NCBI GenBank assembly: GCA_003615045.1
Contig: ML014167.1
Coordinates: 1-64,000 of the forward strand
Direction: 5' to 3'
Source: Caulochytrium protostelioides
Taxonomy: Eukaryota > Chytridiomycota > Caulochytriomycetes > Caulochytriales > Caulochytriaceae
Length of the DNA stretch: 64,000 nt
In this document: piece after piece, positions 1 to 7,508 of the stretch
Numbering within the stretch: the stretch's first letter is position 1
Layout: every line of letters starts with the position of its first letter
Made by a program: the position numbers and the translations under genes
Notes under the pieces: model-generated
The model's database searches: none
What the model was told of the DNA's origin: nothing
What the model saw: the letters and a program-made list of their open reading frames with translations, nothing else

Positions 1-33
<33 letters not shown>
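1..33. repeat. CAG trinucleotide repeat at window edge
   Basis: Eleven perfect CAG units run from the first base and are followed directly by TAG. In frame 1 this reads as a glutamine run ending in a stop, so it may be the 3' end of a coding region that starts before the window. It could equally be a non-coding microsatellite. Confidence 0.8.
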
Positions 34-36
<3 letters not shown>

Positions 37-856
37 GGAGCTTCACGGGGTGAGATGCGAGGGTGATGCTGGTCGGATCCACCCGATCGCGACGGAGTGG
101 CAGGAATGAGCAGCCGTCGTCAGAGAAGCCCCGCGCGACAACGACTGGCGGCATTCGGCTCCGCGATGCGGTGCGATGGAAAACGAGACGATGCGACAGA
201 TCGTCTTCCGACGTTTGATGTTTCGTGGGCATTCGAGGGGCCTTGCCGCGAGCCGCGCAAAGGGTCACCGGGAATCCGATCTTGATCCTTTGCGATGGCG
301 AAGCTCACTTGGCTTTGCTGCGATAGACATGTGGGATGTCGCGGATATCATCAATGATGGATCTCATGCCATAGATACAATAGAGACGGCGTCGTCGGGG
401 CGCCGGCGACGTGCATGGAACGGCGCGGCGAGGACAGCATGCGGCCGGCCGCGCAGCGAAGTGGGGTCCCCGTGGCATCGGGCTCTCGACCCTTTCGTGA
501 CTTTTCTTGATGCTCAAGCGCGACCAGGCGAGGCGCGGCGGCCGCCTCCTGCGCCGTCGCCGCGACTGCCGTCGATGCACCGGCCGACCACGTGGCGGAA
601 CACGTGGTGGAACACGAGGTGACCAACGGCGTCCACAAAGCAAGCATCCGCCGTGGCGCGCGACGAAGCGACGGCTCGCCCGCACCAGTCGGGTCCGACC
701 GCAGGACCCGGGAGCGCCACCAGGTGAACCGCACAGCGCGGGGCCGTCGCACGCGTGTTCTAGCCGGTCGTGGTCTCCTAGACCCGCCGTCGCCCTGCCA
801 CGGCGTGCTCGATCCCGTCTCTTGTCTTATACCCGCACACCGCCCGCACACCGCCG
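37..856. other. Intergenic region upstream of CLPTM1 gene
   Basis: GC-rich sequence with overlapping open frames on both strands, none with recognisable domains. It should hold the promoter and 5' leader of the CLPTM1 gene. I see no clear TATA box or RNA gene. Confidence 0.5.
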
Positions 857-2908
857 ATGCCGAAGGACGTTCCGTCGGCGGCGGCCACGCCGCGGACCGA
901 AGCACGACATCGCCGCAGCGAGCCTGCCGCCGCCGCCGCCGCCGCTACCCATCATGCCCGTCTCGGCGCGCTGACCGCAGGCAAACCGTCGGTTGCAGAG
1001 GCATCGGCGCGATCTGCGGCCCGCCCAGCGCCGGATTCCTCGCGTGGCGAAGAATCGGCAACGCCGCCACCGTCTGGCGCGGCGCTCGCCAATCTCGTGA
1101 GCGCGGTCGGCAAATTTCTGTTGCTTTGGCTCGTCCTTCGCTTTTTAAGCCGGCAGACGGCGCCGCTGTCCGCAGAGACGCACACCGGCCCTGGCGTGGC
1201 GCCCGACACCACCGTGGACGTCCGGCCTGTCGCGCGAAGGCCGCCGTCCACGCTGCCAACGATGTCGCCGCTGTGGCCTCCGGGAACTTCAATGACCTTG
1301 ATCACCTATGTCGCCGAGTCGCCGGTGCTGCGTCACTTTGAGGCCCCCGACGTGCAGCTGGTCTGGCGGCAGCCCGGCCTGACGTACGCGAGCGCCGACG
1401 ACGCCGTGACCGCTTCCGTTACCGTTTCCGTGCCGCCGCGCGTCGGCCAGGCCAACGGAAGCCTCTATGCGCACACGTGCCTCGTCGCCGATGGCGGCGT
1501 CTGCGACCCGCGCCAGCCCGGCTACGACCCACAGCGCGTGGTCTACCACCGCACCCTGCTCACCCGGTGGCAGCCGCAGCGCAAGGAGCGGACCAAGCGC
1601 CGTCTGATGGGCGGCAGCGCCGACGCGGCGGCGAAGGCCCCGACGGCTGGCGCCGTGGCAGGAGCGGCGGCTGAGGCCGCGCCGGAAGTCGTGGCCCCGG
1701 CAGGTTCCCGCGACGCCACGGTGCCAGTGCCGGCATCGTCGGTGGAGCCGTGGGTCGCGTACTGGTGGCCGCATCTGACGCTGCACACGGTTCTGATTGA
1801 CGAGGTGAACGCGCGGCTGCCGCCGCCGGTCCATCCGCTGATCCGCCCGACGGCGCAGCGCACGCATTTCATGCCGGTCCTCGTGGACAACGATTTCTGG
1901 CTGCTGCAGGACCAGCTGCAGCCGATCAATGCGTCGACGACCGCGCTGAACTTGACGCTGGAGTTCTACCCGGTGAGTCTGAGCAAGTACATGCTGTACC
2001 AGCAGTTTGCGCAGTCCTTCCGGATGCAGCAGGACATGATGGGCATTGAGGCGGAGGAGATTGACCGCATGAAACGCCTTTTCGTCGACACCAACCCCTA
2101 TCTGCTAGGCGTGACGCTGCTGGTCTCGCTTCTCCACTCGCTGCTCGAGTTTTTGGCTTTTAGAGCCGATGTAGCGTTCTGGCGGGCAAAGAAAGATCTC
2201 GCCGGTATTAGCGTGCGCGGCATGCTGCTTAATCTCTTCTGCCAGACCGTCATCTTTCTCTATCTGCTGGACAACGAGACGTCCTGGATGATCCTTGCAA
2301 GCCAGGGCGCCGGTCTCCTTGTAGAATGCTGGAAAATGACTCGCGTCGTCACGGCGACGCGGCAGCCCACCTTCCCCTGGGTCCGCTGGACCCATCGCCA
2401 GCGGCCCTCCCGGCGGGTAGCGCAAACGATGGTCTACGATGCCCAGGCCTTCCGCTGGCTCATGTACGGCGTCCTGCCGCTTCTCGCTGGCTATATGGTC
2501 TACTCGGCCTACAGCCTAACGCATACATCGTGGTATGGCTTCTGTCTTTCCAGCGCCGTCACATTTATTTATGCAGCGGGATTTCTTTCCATGGTCCCGC
2601 AGCTGCTGATCAACCGCGCCCTCCAGTCCACGTCCCACATGCCGGGCCGGACCCTCGCGTACAAGGCGCTCTCCACGTTCATCGATGACTTGTTCGCCTG
2701 GGTCACCAAGATGCCGCTGCTTCACCGGATTGCCACCTTGCGTGACGATGTCATTTTCCTCATATGGCTCTACCAGCGATGGATCTATCCTGAGGACCCG
2801 CGACGTGCCAACGAATATGGTCAGACGGGTGTTGATGATGATGATGATGATGATGATGACGGCGGCGACAACGACAACGGCGACGGCGAGGCCAAAAAGG
2901 ATCAGTAG
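857..2908 (+). CDS. CLPTM1: CLPTM1-family multipass membrane protein
   Basis: This 683-residue protein belongs to the cleft lip and palate transmembrane protein 1 family of ER/secretory-pathway membrane proteins. In animals CLPTM1 acts in receptor trafficking, and its relative CLPTM1L is a GPI-precursor lipid scramblase. A hydrophobic segment lies at about residues 78-98 and a lumenal domain follows. That domain includes the family-typical stretch around LTLHTVLIDE and the region ending LDNETSW. About four membrane segments fall between residues 412 and 590. Length is close to the usual ~670 residues. The ATG at 857 is the first in frame; the first 70 residues are Ala/Pro-rich and poorly constrained. 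The C-terminus is an acidic Asp/Gly/Asn tail that lies entirely inside a 199-bp repeat found again at 7300. AATAAA about 50 bases after the stop is the likely polyadenylation signal. Confidence 0.93.
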   Translation: MPKDVPSAAATPRTEARHRRSEPAAAAAAATHHARLGALTAGKPSVAEASARSAARPAPDSSRGEESATPPPSGAALANLVSAVGKFLLLWLVLRFLSRQTAPLSAETHTGPGVAPDTTVDVRPVARRPPSTLPTMSPLWPPGTSMTLITYVAESPVLRHFEAPDVQLVWRQPGLTYASADDAVTASVTVSVPPRVGQANGSLYAHTCLVADGGVCDPRQPGYDPQRVVYHRTLLTRWQPQRKERTKRRLMGGSADAAAKAPTAGAVAGAAAEAAPEVVAPAGSRDATVPVPASSVEPWVAYWWPHLTLHTVLIDEVNARLPPPVHPLIRPTAQRTHFMPVLVDNDFWLLQDQLQPINASTTALNLTLEFYPVSLSKYMLYQQFAQSFRMQQDMMGIEAEEIDRMKRLFVDTNPYLLGVTLLVSLLHSLLEFLAFRADVAFWRAKKDLAGISVRGMLLNLFCQTVIFLYLLDNETSWMILASQGAGLLVECWKMTRVVTATRQPTFPWVRWTHRQRPSRRVAQTMVYDAQAFRWLMYGVLPLLAGYMVYSAYSLTHTSWYGFCLSSAVTFIYAAGFLSMVPQLLINRALQSTSHMPGRTLAYKALSTFIDDLFAWVTKMPLLHRIATLRDDVIFLIWLYQRWIYPEDPRRANEYGQTGVDDDDDDDDDGGDNDNGDGEAKKDQ

Positions 2909-3006
2909 GCGGTGTTCTGGTCCAATGCAGCACCCTGATCGTGTCCAGTAACTCAATCCAATAAATAAGTCATTCAAGATCGCTCGTCGGATATTTAGAG
3001 ATAGAT
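2808..3006 (+). repeat. 199-bp direct repeat, copy 1 (CLPTM1 tail and 3' UTR)
   Basis: Runs from ccaacga to agatagat and covers the last ~33 codons of CLPTM1, its stop, the AATAAA signal and about 100 bases of 3' flank. The second copy at 7300-7498 has the same orientation and the same overall length. The two differ in the number of GAT codons and by scattered substitutions and small indels. Copy 1 stops exactly where the Fanzor-like remnant begins. Confidence 0.9.
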
Positions 3007-3126
3007 CACCATGCCGCGCTGAACATCCGACGCTGCCTGGCCTTACCCGCCAGACCGGAGGCGTTGTGCCGCAACCCGGAGCCAACCCGGTTGCGGCCCG
3101 TGGTCGGCAAAGTCATCCGACACTGA
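3004..3126 (+). pseudogene. Fanzor/TnpB-like C-terminal remnant 1
   Basis: An in-frame stretch of about 40 codons resembles the extreme C-terminus of TnpB/Fanzor RNA-guided nucleases. It starts with DHHAALNIRRC, which matches the RuvC-III signature (R)DxNAAxNI. It continues through LALPARPEALCRNP to GKVIRH and a TGA at 3124. The same ending occurs in remnant 2 at 39001-39118. Everything upstream of the RuvC-III motif is missing because the sequence switches abruptly to the CLPTM1 3' repeat. It has no start codon and cannot be functional. The Fanzor assignment rests on recognition of the motif, not a search. Confidence 0.72.
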
Positions 3127-3142
3127 ACCACAAAGCTCACTG

Positions 3143-3177
3143 CTTCGGGGAAACCCCGTGGGGGGGCACCTCCGAAG
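3143..3177 (+). ncRNA. Post-stop hairpin of Fanzor remnant 1 (omega-RNA-like candidate)
   Basis: Sixteen bases after the stop, CTTCGG (3143-3148) can pair with CCGAAG (3172-3177). Two further G-C pairs are possible past a bulged T. The loop is G/C-rich. Remnant 2 has a hairpin at exactly the same offset with compensatory changes. In IS200/605 and Fanzor elements the guide-RNA scaffold lies at and beyond the 3' end of the nuclease gene, which is why I suggest a scaffold relic. Expression is unknown. Confidence 0.4.
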
Positions 3178-3760
3178 ATGGGTGAGCGTGTGAGGTCAAG
3201 ATAGGGACGACCGTCAAGAAATATAAGTATGAATGAACGCGGAGAGGAGAAGAAAAGCAATATCGAGCAAACCGGCCGCGGCGACGCCGTGGCGCCCACC
3301 GCATTGGACGGTCCGTTCTGCAATCGTGGGTGTCCTGCTTCCCCACCAGCCCCCTGCCCGCAATGCCGCTGACCGCCCGCCGGCTTCCCGGCTCTCCGGT
3401 GCCGCGCCGCGCCCTGTGGGCTGCGCCGCGGGCGGCTCGAATCCCGCCGTTGGGGGCCTTCTGGGCTGCGTAAGAGCGGCCCGCCGGCCCGTGGTCGTCG
3501 ATCGGCCGCCGCCGTCGCCACGGAGCTCATTCGCAGCCGCCAGCGACGTCGTGGCTGGCCGTGCCCGCAGCAGGACCGCCGGACGGTGCCGATCCCGGCT
3601 TCCAGGTGAGCGGCCTCCGACGTGTGTCCGCGTTTCTGGCTTGGCGTCCGCGATCCTGAGCCCTGTTTCTGCTGTTGCCGCTGCTGGGGCGATTGCCGCT
3701 GCGTCCCCCGCCGCATCCGTCGTTGCTGCTGCCGCGTCCATCCACCGCCGTGCGCTGTCC

Positions 3761-6445
3761 ATGCCCGGCTCGTCTCCGCCGCCGCCGTTCTATGCCTCCT
3801 GGTCGGCGCCGCCGCAGGCGGCACTCACTCCCGTGCCCGAGGCCGCAGCGACGGTGATGCCACCCCGGACCCGCCGGTCCGACCCGCGGCCCGGTCTCGA
3901 CGCCGCGCCGCCCTCTCCCGATGCGCCATGCGCCGTGGCCGTGGCCGTGGCCCATTACCCCGCGGGCCCGCGCGACAGCCCGCCGCGCGATCCGCCACCG
4001 GCCGCGACATGCATCACGATGAGCCCCGCGCGCATGATGAGTCCAGTCCGCGGCAGCTCGACGCGCGGCTCGCCGACGCGGTCGCGCACGACCGATGGCG
4101 ACGACGACGGCACGGCGGCCTCCGCGGCAGCGTCGGACGCCGTCGTCGCCACGACGCCGGGCGCAGGCATCGATGGCGGCGGCGGCGGCGGCGGCGGCGG
4201 CGTCCATCCCCGTGGCAGCGCGCGCACCCGCGCCAGCGGCCGCACCAGCGGGTCCGGCGTCGGCGATGCGGCGCCCGCCGAGACGGACGGCTGGGCGGGG
4301 GCCGATCCCATGGAGGCGATGTCGCTGACGCAGCCGTACCGCCCGTTTTCGGGCCGCCTCGACGTGCGGCAAGGATGGGAGCATCTGGACCGCGATGCGT
4401 GCAGTCTGACGGCGGCGACGATCCGCTGGTTTGGCGGCGGCAGCGACGAGGATGGCGGCGGCGGGGAGGGCAACAATTCGTATGGCGGCGACGACGATGG
4501 TCTCGAGCGCGGGGATCGGCCCCCGCGTCGCCGCCGCCGCTCGCTGCCGCTCAAGTCGATGGCCTATGGGCAGCCGTCGCGCACGACGCTCATCGAGAAC
4601 ACGTGGGAGTTTGCCGGCTGGGGCAAGCGTATCGTGCTGCCGCCGATCTCGGAAGCAGAGCTCGCGGTGGACGGTGTGATCGAGCGGCCCGTGATCCTAG
4701 GCCAGTGGCACGCGACGGCGCTGGCCGCGAACAATTGTGTCGGGTCCGTGTTTTATGCCATCGGGCTGGTGACAGCGACGAGCGGCAAGCTGGCGCCGTT
4801 TTGCCTGCTGGCGGCGACACTGCTTCTGTTCCCGTACGGCCGGCTCATGAGCGAAGTCATGGGATGCCTTCCGACGGACGGTGGCAGCTACGGCGTGCTG
4901 CTGGCCTCGGGGCCGAAGCGCGCCGCCGCCGTCGCCGGAATCCTGATCATGATGGACTATATCATGACGGCGACTGTCGCGGTCGGCTCAAGTGCCGCCT
5001 ACATCGATTACAAGTGGGGCCTCGGCGGCGGCGCGCAGGGCGTGTTCTGGCTGGCGCTCGGCTTCCTCGGGTTCGCCTTTGGCGTATGCGTGGTATTCGG
5101 GATGCAGGGCGCCAGCCACGTGTCACTGGCCGTGTTCGTCCTGCACATGCTGACGATGAGCGCGCTCGTGATCGCGTGCTTAGTGCATATTCCGCGCGCC
5201 GGTGCTACGGTGCTGCGGGACAACTGGAACACCGGGCCCATCAACGGCAACTACGCCCGTGACCTCCTTTACGGGTTTTCGGCTTCCATCATTGCCGTCA
5301 CCGGATTCGAAACAATTCCTAACTTTGTGGAGGAGCAGAAGCCGGGCGTGTTCCCAAAGGCGCTGCGCAATCTCGCCCTCGTCGTGACGCTGCTCAACCC
5401 CGCGATCTGCCTGCTCGGGCTGTGCCTCGTGCCGCTCGCCGCCTTCCGCGTGTCGACCAACGCGATGCTGTCGGTGTTTGCCGAGGTCGCTGGCGGCGAG
5501 GCCCTCAGCACACTCGTCAGCCTCGACGCCGTGATCATCCTCTGCGGCGGCGCCATCGGCGCGTTCGGCACCGTCTCGGGCATCGTCGCTGCGCTCGCGA
5601 GGGACAAGCTCATGCCCAGCTGGATCACCCGCCAGACGAAGCGCACCCACGCGTACCCCTACGCGGCGATGTTCTTTCTCGGCGCGACCGCCGTGCTGTG
5701 GGCGGCCTTCCGCGGCAACTTGACGACCATTTCGTGCTTGTTCGGCCTGACCTTTTTACTCGTCATGCTTTCATACGCCGTCTGCAACCTGCTACTCAAG
5801 TATAAACGCTCTCGCATGACCCGTCCCGTCGCGGTCGGCGTGCTGCTCGTTCTGGCGTGCGCTGCGGCCATCCTGGTGGCCGTGGTTGGCAGCATCGTCC
5901 AGACCCCGATCGCGCTCGTCTACTTCGGCATCACGTTTACCCTCTGCGCCGCGCCGGTTCTGTTCTTGACCAATCAGATGTCGGTATATCGCATGCTAAT
6001 CTTCCTGGCCGACCAGGCGAGCCGCGGCGACGCCGATGCCGCTTGGCTCCGCGTCGGCCGGTGGGCCGTCGCGCGCGCGCAGCGCCTGCGCTCAACACCC
6101 GTCATCTTCTACACGAATCACGACCAAATCCACGTGCTCAACAAGGCCGTCATCTACGTCGCCCAGAACGAGACCTCCGGGTGGCTGCGTTTCGTCCACT
6201 GCTACGACCCCGCCGACCCCGCCGCCATCCCCGCGAACCTAGCACACCACTGCCGCGTGCTCGACTACGCCTACCCCAAGATCCGCATCGATCTCATCCT
6301 CGTCCCAACGCGCTTCAGCGCCCAGACCGCCGTCTGCATTGCGAAGCGCCTTGGAGTCGAGCGAAACATGTGTCTAATGTCGGCGCCCGGCGAGAAGCTC
6401 GGGCCGGTCAGCGCCTTCGGCGGTATTCGTATAATCATGCTCTAG
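3761..6445 (+). CDS. APC-superfamily amino acid permease
   Basis: A plasma- or vacuolar-membrane amino acid transporter. From about residue 315 of this model it shows the APC core: HATALAANNCVGS in the first helix, LPTDGGSYG, a run of about eleven to twelve hydrophobic segments, and FETIPNFVEEQKPG in helix 6. A soluble C-terminal domain of about 110 residues (FYTNHDQIHVLNKA to FGGIRIIML) is of the type found after the permease in several fungal members. The first ~190 residues are Ser/Pro/Gly low complexity with a GGC-repeat glycine run. The frame is open from an ATG at 3233, but that would add 176 arginine/alanine-rich residues starting just downstream of a TATA-like stretch, so I prefer the ATG at 3761. 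An ATG at 4019 is also possible. A decayed zinc-finger gene begins immediately after the stop. Confidence 0.88.
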   Translation: MPGSSPPPPFYASWSAPPQAALTPVPEAAATVMPPRTRRSDPRPGLDAAPPSPDAPCAVAVAVAHYPAGPRDSPPRDPPPAATCITMSPARMMSPVRGSSTRGSPTRSRTTDGDDDGTAASAAASDAVVATTPGAGIDGGGGGGGGGVHPRGSARTRASGRTSGSGVGDAAPAETDGWAGADPMEAMSLTQPYRPFSGRLDVRQGWEHLDRDACSLTAATIRWFGGGSDEDGGGGEGNNSYGGDDDGLERGDRPPRRRRRSLPLKSMAYGQPSRTTLIENTWEFAGWGKRIVLPPISEAELAVDGVIERPVILGQWHATALAANNCVGSVFYAIGLVTATSGKLAPFCLLAATLLLFPYGRLMSEVMGCLPTDGGSYGVLLASGPKRAAAVAGILIMMDYIMTATVAVGSSAAYIDYKWGLGGGAQGVFWLALGFLGFAFGVCVVFGMQGASHVSLAVFVLHMLTMSALVIACLVHIPRAGATVLRDNWNTGPINGNYARDLLYGFSASIIAVTGFETIPNFVEEQKPGVFPKALRNLALVVTLLNPAICLLGLCLVPLAAFRVSTNAMLSVFAEVAGGEALSTLVSLDAVIILCGGAIGAFGTVSGIVAALARDKLMPSWITRQTKRTHAYPYAAMFFLGATAVLWAAFRGNLTTISCLFGLTFLLVMLSYAVCNLLLKYKRSRMTRPVAVGVLLVLACAAAILVAVVGSIVQTPIALVYFGITFTLCAAPVLFLTNQMSVYRMLIFLADQASRGDADAAWLRVGRWAVARAQRLRSTPVIFYTNHDQIHVLNKAVIYVAQNETSGWLRFVHCYDPADPAAIPANLAHHCRVLDYAYPKIRIDLILVPTRFSAQTAVCIAKRLGVERNMCLMSAPGEKLGPVSAFGGIRIIML

Positions 6446-7118
6446 AGCGTTTGCACAGAGAGGCAGCCTGGCGACCCATCGGTATACGCACACCGGTGAA
6501 CGCCCGTTCGGCTGCGACCACCCTGGCTGCGAGGCAGCGTTAACAACCGGCAGCAGCCTGGCGAAGCATACCTTCTGCCTACTACAAGCCTACCACACCA
6601 CTGAGGGCCAGCAGCAGCGCATGCGCGAGGAGGAGCGCGTTGACCACCGTCTGACGAAGGCAGGCATCGACTTCAAGCGCGAACACCACGTTGCCTTCGC
6701 GTGCTTTGGCGGCGCCTTTGCCCGTGTCGATTTTGTGATCATCCAAGACGGAAAGGTGGTCGTTGTTGAGGTCGATGAGCACCCCAACACGACGGGTATG
6801 GCGTCGCCTGCGACTTGGCGCGGATGGCTAAGCGGTACGAGGTCTGGGCACTTGAGGGCAACACGCTGCCAGTTCGCTTTATTCGCTACAACCCGCACGC
6901 ATTAAGCGTAGATGGACCGCGAGTCAAGGTGAAGAAAGCAGTGCGGAACGCCGTCTACAGGCCATACGAGAGGATTGCCGAAGAGATGGAGACGGCCTGC
7001 AGATACCGTATCTGTACTACGACGTCGAGGACGGCAGGCTGGTGGTGCCGCAGGACCCTGGCTACCCCCGCACCGAATGCTGCCTGGACCCAGTCGTATG
7101 AGTTTGATGGACCGTGGA
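6435..7118 (+). pseudogene. Broken C2H2 zinc-finger / nuclease-like gene
   Basis: Starting right over the permease stop, codons in another frame give the second half of a C2H2 finger (RAFAQRGSLATHRYTHTGERP). A second finger, with cysteines in GCDHPGCEAAL and its histidine in LAKH, comes next. A region follows with REHHVAFACFGGAFARVDFV and VVVVEVDEHPN, resembling a restriction-endonuclease-like (D...ExD) core. The frame is lost near 6800 and resumes in another frame from 6815 (MARMAKRYEVWALEGNTLP, FIRYNPHA). It shifts again near 7000 to YLYYDVEDGRLVVPQDPGYP, which ends at a stop near 7100. There is no start codon and an in-frame TAA at 6432 precedes it. The pieces are collinear, so this looks like one gene broken by at least two frameshifts. 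The nuclease assignment is inferred from motif pattern only. Confidence 0.7.
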
Positions 7119-7299
7119 GTCCCGAGTGGACGACAACTTCGCGGACCTGCTGACTATTCCCGGAGCACTTGCCGACTTGCCCCCGTCGCCCACGTTCCCC
7201 CCAGTACACCTTCTCGTAGCTCTGTCGCCTTCACCGCCCTCATGCTCATCGGCATCCTCTCTCCTTGGCGCACCTCTTAACGCTACCCGGGACCGCCTA

Positions 7300-7498
7300 C
7301 CAACGATTATGGTCAGACGGGTGTTGATGGGGATAATGATGATGATGACGGCGGCGGCGACAACGACAACGGCGACGGCGAGGCCAAGAAGGATCAGTAG
7401 GCGGCGTTCTGGTCCAATGCAGCGCCCTGATCGTGTCCTATAAATCATTCCAATAAATAAGTCATTCAAGATCGCTCGTCGGAGATATTTAGATAGAT
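7300..7498 (+). repeat. 199-bp direct repeat, copy 2 (duplicated CLPTM1 3' end)
   Basis: Repeats the CLPTM1 tail: YGQTGVDG, a shorter Asp run, GDNDNGDGEAKKDQ, the stop codon, and an AATAAA at about 7453. It sits 4.5 kb from copy 1 with no CLPTM1 body upstream, so it is a detached gene tail. It ends at agatagat, directly before the convergent stop codon of the gene at 7509. Confidence 0.9.
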
Positions 7499-7508
7499 TT
7501 CTGTCTCG

